A stretch of 64,000 nt of DNA from CALAMC01 sp964459465. Lineage in GTDB: Bacteria; Zixibacteria; MSB-5A5; GN15; PGXB01. The position numbers and the translations under genes are program-made. The notes beneath the pieces were generated by a model. That model was not told the origin of the DNA. It searched no databases and saw nothing but the letters and a program-made list of their open reading frames with translations. Numbering within the stretch: the stretch's first letter is position 1; each line of letters opens with the position of its first letter. The stretch is from contig CAYWLR010000007.1 of the NCBI GenBank assembly GCA_964459465.1, forward strand, positions 80,317 to 144,316, written 5' to 3'. Of the stretch, positions 10,101 to 18,431 are shown piece after piece.

Positions 10101-11037
10101 TGGCGACGTCCAGTCCAATGTCGATCCGCTGCGGGGATTCGATAATACTCAACTTCGCCGCCAGGGAGTCCCTCTTCAGCTGGGCCTCGATTTCAAACAG
10201 GGGATTACCGCTAATGTTTAATTCCGGAACGAACGCCCGAAATTCCGCGAAATTTATCGGTTCACTGGCGAGTTGACCGGATGATAGCGCGTTGTCGGAG
10301 GCAACATATGTCCCCTGTCCCCCGAACCGGTTTTGGTCCGTTCTGATAACAAGATTGCCCAGAGTGATTTTATTGCCGCGTCGGGAAGCATCAAAAGACA
10401 ATTGCTCCAGCCGGAAGACGGGTTTCCGGAGATTGAAGCTTAATCCTTTAAAATTCAACTGCTGGGCGGTGTCGGAATACTGCCCGGCAAACCGGACGCC
10501 GATTCGTTCTATTGCTTCCGGCAGGGTGGTATCGAGAGCCACAAGTCTGACGGTACCGTCGCGGAGGATAAAGTCATCCAGTACAATACGGAAATTCGAA
10601 GTGTCCGTTTCCGGGGCGGTATCCTGTAGTGTAAGTGTATCGGTCAAAATAAGAGTCGCGAAATTCCAGCCGCTGTCGTCGGCCTGCACCAGCTTGACAT
10701 AGGGCGAATCGACCGTTACCGAATCAATTTTAAGTTCCAGGTGAAACAGGCGGGACGGGGTCAGGTCAATTTTCAGGCTGGGAATATAGAGCACGGTATC
10801 ATCGCGGGTGGTGACGAGAATATCTCTTGCCCGGATATGGGTGAAAAGATTGCCCTCGATATCGGCGATACTTAATTGACCGTTCAGGTATTCATTGCTT
10901 CGCTCGACCAATTGATTTTTCAGCCAGTTACGGAAGAAAGACGTCTGGGTCAGGCCCAGAAGAAGGCCGATCAACAGGATTAATATTCCGCTTGTCGCCG
11001 CGATTCTTTTCAGCCAACGTTTCATTTTATTCTGCAT
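7126..11037 (-). CDS. tamB: TamB-like inner-membrane-anchored translocation protein
   Basis: A 1303-residue protein with one N-terminal membrane helix (about residues 10-30) and a very long, strand-rich periplasmic body. The first 100 residues (LKNQLVERSNEYLNGQLSI, then IEGNLFTHIRARDI) and the C-terminal 350 residues (PEVTMRAQYVFRN, AYVIYGRSM, ANILSNQLSRTLGSTLGLD) are typical of the TamB/DUF490 family. TamB works with TamA in outer-membrane biogenesis, and AsmA/TamB-type proteins are thought to bridge the periplasm and move lipid. It starts 16 bp after the Omp85-type gene at 11054-12907, the usual tamA-tamB order. The length is within family range. The start could be either of two ATGs four codons apart. 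Confidence 0.92.
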   Translation of the reverse strand: MQNKMKRWLKRIAATSGILILLIGLLLGLTQTSFFRNWLKNQLVERSNEYLNGQLSIADIEGNLFTHIRARDILVTTRDDTVLYIPSLKIDLTPSRLFHLELKIDSVTVDSPYVKLVQADDSGWNFATLILTDTLTLQDTAPETDTSNFRIVLDDFILRDGTVRLVALDTTLPEAIERIGVRFAGQYSDTAQQLNFKGLSFNLRKPVFRLEQLSFDASRRGNKITLGNLVIRTDQNRFGGQGTYVASDNALSSGQLASEPINFAEFRAFVPELNISGNPLFEIEAQLKRDSLAAKLSIIESPQRIDIGLDVANVSRALNAATHAQVRYYLNINLTDFSLTHWLGDTAMDVRTSGTVTLAGTGFTPDEADIVMDMNLTNSHILDMPIDRITGTARYTTGDLDGRLETYGNFGEIYSDFKITDILELPVFDVDLKTSHLNLAFLLHADSLESDINLVAKVQGSGFDISRLAATGRVDAASSLLFGIQVDTLFAKGAFTGDSYHLDTLHAALAPGEVSLTGQGKFDGDQDLAYKILLTTLAPIRQVLTDVDTVSGTGVISGVVRGTLDSLQISGDMELHQFQYNEVKVESALSQYTALLQGDNISGRAGVSVYMPGSGDFIMDSAVASAEFSTTEADIAFDGFYQPGIQAHMAGLLAFDSSNINSTIKDIALIFNRQHWRGGGPETRLVISGDDYHIENLILRSSADSAGAVPSISINGLVSLTGFENMTLAINHLDLEQMLAAFDLPDEIAGQLNAELQLGGTAASPTVTGRLAIDNGRVNQFSYRALRGQIGYEAERLEWTTALLPRDGDSLAITGNAPINLSMTNDGDAVYYDRPFEVNVSTSGLPLSIILASGQALENVNGYITADINISNTIDTPVVKGQVGLRDGSLSMPEYGIEYTKISAGLSVHDAVLTLDTLQAVRDRGILTGKGSLQFENNLISGVIKTSELEFLANSFYALKHKDFQVSISGNARLTGNSDEPRFAGSITVLRSSIFLPALMEEAAAAQAGDESMPLLVRATLAPDTLADSSAAGPSTEKAPSYAAQTDWYNNLRGQFKVTIPRNTWLRSPDMNIEIGEGDLDLVKNGPEFELFGSLKIMRGQYNLYGRRFMIVQGDLFFQGGTDYNPEVTMRAQYVFRNAEREKKVLTLDVSGKAFTPTLRFALDDVPIEEKDAIAYVIYGRSMDELTSGQQSTASVAEADLARGAAANILSNQLSRTLGSTLGLDVIDISSQGTLASTTMTVGKYVSNNLFMSYQRAMGQTQGEEAIPEIVTLEYELHKYLFLQLLHGDDKTSGLDFIFKYQR

Positions 11038-11053
11038 ATCCTTTATGGTCTAT

Positions 11054-12907
11054 TTAAAAAGCCTGTCCGATACTGATGTGGAACTGCATTTTTTTGTCGT
11101 CGTCGTCCACCGGCCAGGCGACGTCGAGGCGAATCGGTCCGATCGGAGTCGCGAATCTTGGTCCACCGCCGGCGGCAAAGCGCAGGTCATCCATATGATA
11201 TGAAAACGATTTCGTCCAGACGTTTCCCGCGTCGGTAAAGACGACTCCCGACAGAAGGTCCCAAATCGGAAAACGTAATTCGGCGCTCGCTTCCAATAGC
11301 GATTGACCCCCGATCGGCAGCCCGGCTTCATGCGGTCCCAGTTCCGAGCGGGCCCAGCCCCGTACCGAGGAACTTCCGCCGGAATAAAACCGTTCCTCGA
11401 CCGGCACGAAACTTTTGTCGGTATAGGTTCTGATGCCGCCCAGCTTGATACGCGTCGCCAATACAAGCATCGCCAGCGATTGATACCGGCGCAAATCAAC
11501 CTGAAGCTTCAAATAGCGGGTTTTGCCGCCGAAACCGAAACCGCTGAAAGCAATCGTATTGGAATTATAAAAACCCCGCCGGGGATTGAACAAGGGACCG
11601 GAGTTGTCGAAAAAGCTGCCCAGGATAAGTTGAGATTTGTTGTACAGGTCGGCGAATTCGGTACTGTCGGATGTCTCCGCCAAGATTGATTGTGCCACCT
11701 TAACTCGTTCCACCGAATAACTGACAGAACCGCTCAACTTCGTGCTGAATTGATGGACAGCTCCAATAGTGGCGCCGAACCGGTTTACCGTATAGCCCGG
11801 TTCATTCTGACGCCAGACAAAGGGACTGGTTATAAGAGTCGTGCCCGGGGTCGGGAACGCCGGCTGGGTCAGAGTGGCGATGATATAGTACGGATCAAGG
11901 TGAGAATGTTTGATGTACAATTGCAGGCGACGGGCCCCGCCCAGAAATCCGAGCAATCGCGTATCCGAAAAGACACGAAAACGGTCTTCGGTGCCATAAC
12001 CGAGACCGAGTTTGGTGGTCAACCGTTTGGCATCCTTTACAAACACGTCGACCGGTATGACTTCCCCGCTATCCCTGGAAAAAGCCGGAGTGGTCGTCGC
12101 GATTTGGAATGTCCCCAGGCCATACACCTGCCGCTGTGTTCGCTCGATCAGACGCAGTCGATACAAGTCTCCCGACTGGAAAGCGACCTGTCGGGCAATT
12201 ACGGAAGTCGGAACATTGGTCGCACCACCCACGCGGACGTCGCCGAAATAGCATTTGGGTCCGCTTTCGATCCGCCATTCGATATCGACGGCGTGGTCAG
12301 GTCTGGAAACCGTCAGTTCGGGCGTAATTTTGACATAGGGATACCCGATGTTGCCGAATTCCCTGGCCAATATCATTTGGTCGAAAAAAACCGCGGAATC
12401 GCGGAAACGCGCTTCCGGGCGCAGGGACAGTTCCCGCCCGGTTCTTTTAAGAAGCGCGGATAAAACGGAATCGGGGATACTGCCCAAAGATGTCAGCGAA
12501 TGGGTGATTTCTCGCACCCGGATCGGTTCGCCTTCGGTAATTTGAACCGTCAGCCTGACCGTTCGCCGGCGCTGGTCGGATTCTGCCTGTGCCGGGGCGA
12601 CGATGACATCAAGAAAGCCTTCGCGCTGATAGAACGCTCGGATACGATCAATGTCCCGCACCATGACGGCCTCGCTGTATTCCGGGCCCTTTTTGCCGAG
12701 CAGTCTCGCAAAGGCACCGATTGATTTTGTTTCCATCAACTGCTTGAGCGTTCCGGATGAAATGGATTCATTGCCTGTGAAGTTTATGACCTGAACGGCG
12801 AACCCGTCCTGCGCTCGGAGTGCCCCCGGAAATATGAGTGTCATCCAGGAACCGAGGATAATAAGATAACGGAAAAGTATCCTCGATATAAAAACCCGAT
12901 TTACCAT
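11054..12907 (-). CDS. tamA: Omp85-family outer-membrane protein, TamA-like
   Basis: Residues 1-32 form a signal peptide ending ALRAQ. About residues 40-320 contain POTRA-like repeats (VQVINFTGNESISSGTLKQ; IRVREITH; CYFGDVRVGGATNVPTSVI). The rest is a strand-rich barrel with VRGW, the family equivalent of VRGF/Y, then FTDAGNVW and a terminal phenylalanine. This is the layout of Omp85 proteins. The upstream position to tamB makes a TamA role more likely than BamA, though in this lineage such proteins are often named simply BamA/TamA family. The frame is open to 12961; the ATG at 12907 is preferred because GGAAGGA lies 9 nt upstream and it starts the signal peptide directly. Confidence 0.9.
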   Translation of the reverse strand: MVNRVFISRILFRYLIILGSWMTLIFPGALRAQDGFAVQVINFTGNESISSGTLKQLMETKSIGAFARLLGKKGPEYSEAVMVRDIDRIRAFYQREGFLDVIVAPAQAESDQRRRTVRLTVQITEGEPIRVREITHSLTSLGSIPDSVLSALLKRTGRELSLRPEARFRDSAVFFDQMILAREFGNIGYPYVKITPELTVSRPDHAVDIEWRIESGPKCYFGDVRVGGATNVPTSVIARQVAFQSGDLYRLRLIERTQRQVYGLGTFQIATTTPAFSRDSGEVIPVDVFVKDAKRLTTKLGLGYGTEDRFRVFSDTRLLGFLGGARRLQLYIKHSHLDPYYIIATLTQPAFPTPGTTLITSPFVWRQNEPGYTVNRFGATIGAVHQFSTKLSGSVSYSVERVKVAQSILAETSDSTEFADLYNKSQLILGSFFDNSGPLFNPRRGFYNSNTIAFSGFGFGGKTRYLKLQVDLRRYQSLAMLVLATRIKLGGIRTYTDKSFVPVEERFYSGGSSSVRGWARSELGPHEAGLPIGGQSLLEASAELRFPIWDLLSGVVFTDAGNVWTKSFSYHMDDLRFAAGGGPRFATPIGPIRLDVAWPVDDDDKKMQFHISIGQAF

Positions 12908-13153
12908 CGCATTAAATCCTTCCGCAATGCGATCGTGAACAAGCAACTTCATGTCAGACAATATATTAATTAAATCGCGCAGGTGTCAAGCGAAAGCGGG
13001 CCGGGCAATAGACATCGCAGTTTTCAGCTTTTGCCCGGTGCACCCCTGCCTCGTGAATTATACTCCGGATCGTACGGGTAAAAAATAGATTATACTATGC
13101 ACTTAACTGTTTCTATTGGTATTTCCGAATAATATTATGGTGAAAAAATAAAG

Positions 13154-13240
13154 CGGAGAGGCAGGGATTCGAACCCTGGGAGCCCGCAAAGGCTCAACGG
13201 TTTTCGAGACCGCCCCGTTCGACCGCTCCGGCACCTCTCC
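13154..13240 (-). tRNA. tRNA-Ser (anticodon CGA)
   Basis: The minus strand gives an 87-nt class II tRNA. It has a 7-bp acceptor stem (GGAGAGG with CCTCTCC), a D-arm, the anticodon loop TCTCGAAAA with anticodon CGA, a long variable arm (GAGCC...GGGCTC) and a T-arm with GGTTCGAATCC. The discriminator base is G. CCA is not encoded. It closely resembles E. coli tRNA-Ser(CGA), which reads UCG. Confidence 0.96.
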
Positions 13241-13371
13241 GTCAATCAAGATGCGATAATTTATCAAAATCCGCAATGATGTAAAGTGTTAATTTCGACT
13301 CCGCCCGGTCCGGCCCGCCTTACTTTCTCGGGATTCAAGCGAATATTAAAACGTTGTTGTTATGCCCGGCT

Positions 13372-13893
13372 TTAATTGGAGCCGACCGAACCCCCCAGCC
13401 GCCGACCCTCGGACAAGTGCCTCTCCTGAACCTCGATCACCTTTTCGATAAAGCCCCGGCGCGGTTTGACAATCTGAAAAGCGATGAACGACATAAGAAT
13501 AAACAAAAACATCGTCCGAAAATCGCCGCTTATCAGAAACAGCACGAATCCATAAACCGCAATGGCCGTGGTCATGGCATAACAGGTGATCGAAATCCGG
13601 AACGCCGCGGCCTTGAGGTCTTCCTCGAATGTCGTTTCCGAGCGTATCAACGGCACCATGAACTGTTTATGTTTCATGATAATGGCGATGACGCCGTCGG
13701 CCACCGCCACCGCCAGAAGCACCCAGGCCAGAACGTCCCATTTCGAGCTCATTTCCATGACATCCTGCCCCGATGACTGACTCAAAAAATAGGCGATGAT
13801 CAGAAGCGTCATCGGGAAGAAAATGTTGATCAACATGCCCATATAAAGCGGCTTGATTATCACGGCGTTTATATCGACATTAAACTTGTTCAA
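13372..13893 (-). CDS. Four-helix membrane protein of unknown function
   Basis: A 173-residue protein with four hydrophobic segments, at about 15-38, 53-74, 97-117 and 124-143, and a basic, glutamate-rich C-terminal tail. The layout resembles other small uncharacterised membrane proteins found near housekeeping genes, but no family is recognised. Its start overlaps the stop of tadA by 4 bp (ATGA), so it is translationally coupled to and co-transcribed with tadA. Confidence 0.72.
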   Translation of the reverse strand: MNKFNVDINAVIIKPLYMGMLINIFFPMTLLIIAYFLSQSSGQDVMEMSSKWDVLAWVLLAVAVADGVIAIIMKHKQFMVPLIRSETTFEEDLKAAAFRISITCYAMTTAIAVYGFVLFLISGDFRTMFLFILMSFIAFQIVKPRRGFIEKVIEVQERHLSEGRRLGGSVGSN

Positions 13894-14366
13894 TTTACCC
13901 GCTCCTTGTTTTTGCGGACTTCCCGGAAAAACAACTGCATCAGCTCAACCGCCTCTTTTTCCATGATACCGGAAACTACTTCGATCCGGTGGTTCAATCT
14001 TTTATCGACAGGAATGTTGAAAAGCGACCCGCAGGCCCCGAAACGCGAGTCGGGCGCGCCATAAACGATGGCTTTTATTCGCGACAACATCGCCGCCCCG
14101 GCACACATGGCGCACGGCTCAATTGTGCTGTATAAAACGCAGTCATCGAGCCGCCAGTCGCCCATGTATTCGGCGGCCGAGGTGATGGCGATCATCTCGG
14201 CGTGGGCGGTGGCGTCCTTGAGAGATTCGGTCCGGTTGTGCCCGCGGCCGATGATTTTATTCTCATGGGCCACGACCGCCCCGATCGGCACTTCGGATTT
14301 TTCGAAAGCCAGTTGCGCCTCGCGCAGGGCGTATTCCATGAAATAGTTGTGGTCATAGTGGTTCAT
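13890..14366 (-). CDS. tadA: tRNA-specific adenosine deaminase
   Basis: TadA deaminates the wobble adenosine (A34 to inosine) in tRNA-Arg(ACG). The 158-residue protein has the zinc-dependent deaminase signature HAE (His55, Glu57) followed by PCAMC (Cys85, Cys88), and FGACGSLFN in the usual position. Length is typical. It is the first gene of a two-gene minus-strand operon with the overlapping four-helix membrane protein. Confidence 0.95.
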   Translation of the reverse strand: MNHYDHNYFMEYALREAQLAFEKSEVPIGAVVAHENKIIGRGHNRTESLKDATAHAEMIAITSAAEYMGDWRLDDCVLYSTIEPCAMCAGAAMLSRIKAIVYGAPDSRFGACGSLFNIPVDKRLNHRIEVVSGIMEKEAVELMQLFFREVRKNKERVN

Positions 14367-14523
14367 CGCACTAATATGGGATTTTCGGGGTTATATGGCA
14401 AGCCAAAAGGGGAATTGCAGGAGGCCAACTCTATTTGTGGACAAACAACCTTTTTAACGTTATTATGTATAAGGAAGTGACAAAAAGACAGATTCAAGCA
14501 GAACCGTGCAGGAGGTTTATGCG

Positions 14524-15192
14524 ATGTTGAAACGTTTGTTAATTATCGGGCTGGTTTTACTGATATGCGCCCCGGTGGCGGAAGCCAGGAAGAAAAAGGA
14601 AAAATCGGGAGAACTCAATAAAGGTGTTTTCAGCGATACCGAATATGGGTATAAATTCAATGTGCTCGATAACTGGAAAGCCGAGCTCAAGAAAAAGGAC
14701 AGCGAATTCCGGGTCGTCCTGACCCAGAAAAACCACAAGATTCCGCCCGAATTGATGCCGTACCCCAAACTGGCGCGGGTGCCGACCATCGACGTTTATA
14801 TTTGCGAAATGCCGTTCGGGGCGCTGGAGTTTATCGATTCTCTGGCCAGCAGCTCGTATTCGTCCAAAGAAAAGAAAGCCATCATGCGCGATATCCGGGC
14901 GCTGGAAGAAAATGTCATATTCGACGGTCTTAAAACGTCGCGGCGAGCGGCGGCCAAAATTGGTGACATGGAGGCCGCGCAGTGGGAAGGAACCGCCAAT
15001 TTCACCGTCAAGCAGGGGACATTCGAAACCTCCAAGCGGTCGTTCACGGCCGGTTTCGTGGTGGTCAAAAACGGCGATTATATGCTTTCGTTTACCATAA
15101 CCAGCGAAGGCGTCTTCTTTCCGGAAATCATGAAGGAAGCGATGACCATGATGGAAAGCCTCCAGTGGGGGCAGGTGCCGGAGGAAGAATAA
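14524..15192 (+). CDS. Secreted protein with PsbP/DUF1795-like features
   Basis: A 222-residue protein with a signal peptide (MLKRLLIIGLVLLICAPVAEA) followed by a lysine-rich stretch. The mature part begins with FSDTEYGYKFNVLDNWKAEL, the opening pattern of PsbP/Mog1-like domains (D..YGY.f..P..W), and ends with strands and a helix as in DUF1795 proteins. The assignment is by pattern only. The ATG at 14524 has an AGGAGG site 8 nt upstream; an in-frame start at 14506 would give an improbable extension. A strong terminator follows, so it is probably monocistronic. Confidence 0.78.
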   Translation: MLKRLLIIGLVLLICAPVAEARKKKEKSGELNKGVFSDTEYGYKFNVLDNWKAELKKKDSEFRVVLTQKNHKIPPELMPYPKLARVPTIDVYICEMPFGALEFIDSLASSSYSSKEKKAIMRDIRALEENVIFDGLKTSRRAAAKIGDMEAAQWEGTANFTVKQGTFETSKRSFTAGFVVVKNGDYMLSFTITSEGVFFPEIMKEAMTMMESLQWGQVPEEE

Positions 15193-15228
15193 GCTGGTTC
15201 GGTAGTTGTCTTAAAGGAATCGATTTGG

Positions 15229-15258
15229 CGGGCGCCCGACGGTTTTATCGGGCGCCCG
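15229..15258 (+). terminator. Intrinsic terminator after the PsbP-like gene
   Basis: An 11-bp perfect stem (CGGGCGCCCGA / TCGGGCGCCCG) with an 8-nt loop, followed by TTTATTTTG. Confidence 0.9.
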
Positions 15259-15349
15259 TTTATTTTGCGGGGATAAAAACCCTTCTTTTTCGCCGCACAT
15301 ATGAGAAACATCAGCCGGCCAAAAAGCGGATACTATCATAAGACTGGAT

Positions 15350-17278
15350 TTAAAACTCATACTCCCCGTAATTGAACGAAATCGGTGGCGGCGGCCCGGG
15401 TGGATTGTCATAGAGGTAACTTATCAAATACAGCATATCCATCAAATTAACCGAACCGCTTCCGTTGGCATCGCCCATCAGCGGATGCGGTGTCGGTTCC
15501 GGACCACTGTTGTAAACGAAATCTATCAAGTATAGAATATCCAGCATATCAATACTATGGTCATTATTCGCATCACCGCGGCTGACCGCCAATAAGGCTC
15601 GCATCGGGTGCACCATGCCATACCCATATTTAGGATCCGGTGGACTGGTGATTGTATCATAAAGTTTATTATCCGCTGAATTTCTGATAACATCATATAG
15701 TTGCTCTCGAGTTAGGTCCGGTCTGGCCGCCAAAACTAGGGCCGCCACACCCGCCGCCACCGGTTGGGCCGACGACGTCCCGCCGAATTTACACATATAA
15801 TCGTCATCATCAGGATCACCACATCCATAGTCAATGTTGGAGGTATTATATCCAGCAGCGCCCATTAAATCATCGGACCATATAGAAATGCTTTGGTGCA
15901 AATATTTCGGCCCCGCTGGTGCACAGATATCGACATTTGACAAGCTGCAATAACTCCAGATGCTATCATCAGGGTGTAGCGATATTACCGAAATCACTTC
16001 AGGATATAATGCCGGATAATAGGTGTAAGGATAGGTATTCCCCGAAGATGCAAATAACCCACAACCTTTTCCATTGCGTCCCAGAGATGTTGCCTGCTGT
16101 ACTGCAAAATGCAGAACATCGAATGGGTCCTTTCCACCCCAACTCATTGAAATTATATCAGCTCCATGTGTCCATGCCCAAGATATCGCCCCTGCTAAGT
16201 GCTCAGCATCAGCAAAATAATAGCCCCTGCAAGAAGGAAAGTTAATCCATACCGAGTCAACTCCTGGATTATCAGGAAAGACGTCAAGTCTAAATCCATT
16301 ACCAATCTTGACAGGCAGGATTTTGCATGACGGTACAATCCCATATATCCCCGTGTCGGGATTATCGATGGAATCAGGCTCCCGGTTTTGCGATGCCGCC
16401 AAAATACCGGCAACGCATTGACCGTGACCCCCGATTAAAAGACCGGGCAGATCGGGGTAATCACAAGGCGATGGGTCGTCATCCATCATGGCGAAGTCGT
16501 ATCCGCTCATCAAACGATGCGAAGGCATATCATCATGGGGCCCCACTCCTTGGTCAAGCACTGCCACAACGATGTTGGAATCGCGGTCAGATGTAATTTC
16601 AAACACCCGATGATTCATCGAATCCGGTGAACCGGGATAGGCTCTGAATATCCGATGCATGGCCCATTGCTCTTCCCAATAATGGTCGTAGATGAAATAA
16701 CTATGCCATTCCAATCCCCCCAGAAAATTGGGATGGCTAAACTCGGTCTCTTCAAGTTCATAGTAAATATTGGCGATTTCAAGCGTTGAATATTCGGCAT
16801 TATCTTTTACGCTTAACAGGAATTGTTTGGGGGTGATGTCATTTTCATAAACAATTTCAATGTCATATTCGTTATTCAGGCTGTCAATAAAATCATAAGA
16901 AACATTATCCCCGAATTTGCAGCAAATTGTCCGCCCGACCATCAGGGCCGAATCCTGACTGTTTATAAAATATGGATTTGCCAGCGATACTCGGGGATCT
17001 GCCAACAATGAATCAAGGAACTGATCCAAATTTGTCCCTGAATTAATTTCAGTTACTTTAAATCCATCTTGCCCAAAAGCTGCCTTCACCGAATCAATTC
17101 GCGGATAGCCTTGAATAAAATCGTCAAATTGGAATGGGTCTTCTGAAAATAAAATTAATATCTTTGATGAATCCACGTTCAAAGCTATTTGCCTGTTATC
17201 GGAGTAATAATATTGAGCGTCGGCATTCGATATTGCGAAAAACAATAATACCCCGAAAATTGATATATTTGTTTTCAT
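15350..17278 (-). CDS. Secreted subtilisin-like serine protease with dockerin tail
   Basis: The 642-residue preproprotein starts with a signal peptide (about 1-21) and a propeptide-like region to about 190. The S8 catalytic triad is clear: Asp in VVAVLDQGVGPHDD, His in GGHGQCVAGILAA and Ser in GGTSSAQPVAAG, with the oxyanion asparagine in FASSGN. The C-terminal 75 residues are two dockerin-like repeats (GDANNDHSIDMLDILYLI and GDANGSGSVNLMDMLYLI) closing with PPGPPPP. It should be an exported peptidase retained or docked at the surface through its tail. GGAG precedes the ATG at 17278. It lies 95 bp downstream of the propeller-like lipoprotein gene on the same strand. Confidence 0.92.
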   Translation of the reverse strand: MKTNISIFGVLLFFAISNADAQYYYSDNRQIALNVDSSKILILFSEDPFQFDDFIQGYPRIDSVKAAFGQDGFKVTEINSGTNLDQFLDSLLADPRVSLANPYFINSQDSALMVGRTICCKFGDNVSYDFIDSLNNEYDIEIVYENDITPKQFLLSVKDNAEYSTLEIANIYYELEETEFSHPNFLGGLEWHSYFIYDHYWEEQWAMHRIFRAYPGSPDSMNHRVFEITSDRDSNIVVAVLDQGVGPHDDMPSHRLMSGYDFAMMDDDPSPCDYPDLPGLLIGGHGQCVAGILAASQNREPDSIDNPDTGIYGIVPSCKILPVKIGNGFRLDVFPDNPGVDSVWINFPSCRGYYFADAEHLAGAISWAWTHGADIISMSWGGKDPFDVLHFAVQQATSLGRNGKGCGLFASSGNTYPYTYYPALYPEVISVISLHPDDSIWSYCSLSNVDICAPAGPKYLHQSISIWSDDLMGAAGYNTSNIDYGCGDPDDDDYMCKFGGTSSAQPVAAGVAALVLAARPDLTREQLYDVIRNSADNKLYDTITSPPDPKYGYGMVHPMRALLAVSRGDANNDHSIDMLDILYLIDFVYNSGPEPTPHPLMGDANGSGSVNLMDMLYLISYLYDNPPGPPPPISFNYGEYEF

Positions 17279-17372
17279 TTCAATACTCCATCGTTTAAAG
17301 GAAATTACTGCCCTCTTGATTTATGGCCGCTATTTTCCAAGTTGCTGATAGTGCGCTCATTTACCCGCGCGC

Positions 17373-18431
17373 TCAATAAGTTAGCATGTCTCTGATGCAA
17401 TATTTGGCCGTGACGTTGCCCGTCAGAAAACCGCAATCATAGGTGCCAATGACTTCATGATTTTGAGCATCGATCAGGCAAAAAGTCGTAAATTCATTCA
17501 TCTCATTGAATGGCCGTGCTATAAGGTATTTGCCGTCATATGACATCACCAGCATGTTGAACTGCTCGTTCCAGGTGAAGGGGTATGCAATAGCCGCCAC
17601 CGAATCCTCCGTTTCGGCATCCCAGACAAATATATGCCCGCTGGGGCCATAGCCGAAAGGTGTCGGCCCATAATCGGTGAAAAAGACATATTTATCATCC
17701 GGGCTGACAACCAGGGTCGCGCCTCCGCCGTATGGTAAATATTTCAGCATCCTTAGAGTATCCGAATCAAAATCGCAAACCCCTAAAGCGCAGTATGTCG
17801 CCGCATCTATAAAGACTTTCTGCAGACTGCCGACCGCCTGACTTGCAAAAAATGTTACTCCATGGCCATGCCAGGTTTTAATGGCATGGTTGAATGATCC
17901 CCCCAGAATGTTATAAATGCCCAGCTCGATTGGATCTCTAGGAGTTACATAATATTGATAAGTCAGGATTTCGGATTGATTACAGAATCGCCCAAAACCT
18001 CCGCTTTCAGGATCGGTGTAAATTAAAGTATGCTCCGGGTACAGGTACAGAGAATTACCATCAAAATAGAACCGCGAGTTTCTGCTAAACATAAGAGCAC
18101 GACTGCCAAAGGAATCAATAATTCCCTTCGTTTTAAGATCCACAATATAGGTTTTCGAGCCTGCCGTAACGGCCAGAAGCGAATCATCGCTAATGACATG
18201 GATTCTCATAATGCTATTACTGGCTATACTATCCACCACCAGCGAATCGATGAAAGCCTCCCGCTCGACCGAGAAGATTTTAACCATATTGCCCTGTTTC
18301 GGAGCAATATAGAACAGATGCTCCTCGGGCTCCGGCTCCGGACAGACCGGGCAATCCGGACAGTCATCACAGCAAGTCGTTACCAGGCACAGAACCGCCG
18401 CCAGAATCAAGAAAACTCTGATCATACGCAT
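17373..18431 (-). CDS. Secreted or lipoprotein beta-propeller-like protein
   Basis: A 352-residue protein with a hydrophobic N-terminus running into a cysteine-rich segment (TTCCDDCPDCPVCPEPEPEEH). A lipobox-like cysteine is possible, but the residue before it is Thr rather than Gly, Ala or Ser. The rest is a repetitive strand pattern with units such as YIVDLKTKGIIDSFG, VFIDAATYCALGVCDFD and HIFVWDAETEDSVAAI, as in YVTN/WD-type propellers. Start ATG 18431 has a strong GGGAGGTGAG site. The downstream gene is the dockerin subtilase, so a shared extracellular role is possible. Ligand unknown. Confidence 0.78.
   Translation of the reverse strand: MRMIRVFLILAAVLCLVTTCCDDCPDCPVCPEPEPEEHLFYIAPKQGNMVKIFSVEREAFIDSLVVDSIASNSIMRIHVISDDSLLAVTAGSKTYIVDLKTKGIIDSFGSRALMFSRNSRFYFDGNSLYLYPEHTLIYTDPESGGFGRFCNQSEILTYQYYVTPRDPIELGIYNILGGSFNHAIKTWHGHGVTFFASQAVGSLQKVFIDAATYCALGVCDFDSDTLRMLKYLPYGGGATLVVSPDDKYVFFTDYGPTPFGYGPSGHIFVWDAETEDSVAAIAYPFTWNEQFNMLVMSYDGKYLIARPFNEMNEFTTFCLIDAQNHEVIGTYDCGFLTGNVTAKYCIRDMLTY

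Noticed and set aside
11690..12463. A 257-codon open frame on the plus strand
   Set aside because: It lies fully antisense to the tamA-like gene and has no start signal or protein family pattern; the opposite strand clearly encodes POTRA and barrel segments.
13089..13094. A TATAAT on the minus strand as tamA promoter
   Set aside because: The -10 is perfect, but the hexamer 17 bp upstream (AATAGA) does not resemble a -35 box, and the distance to the gene is long.
15350..17278. Evidence of a cellulosome
   Set aside because: Dockerin-like tails are present, but there are no cohesin domains or glycoside hydrolases in the window, and such tails are attached to many non-cellulosomal proteins.
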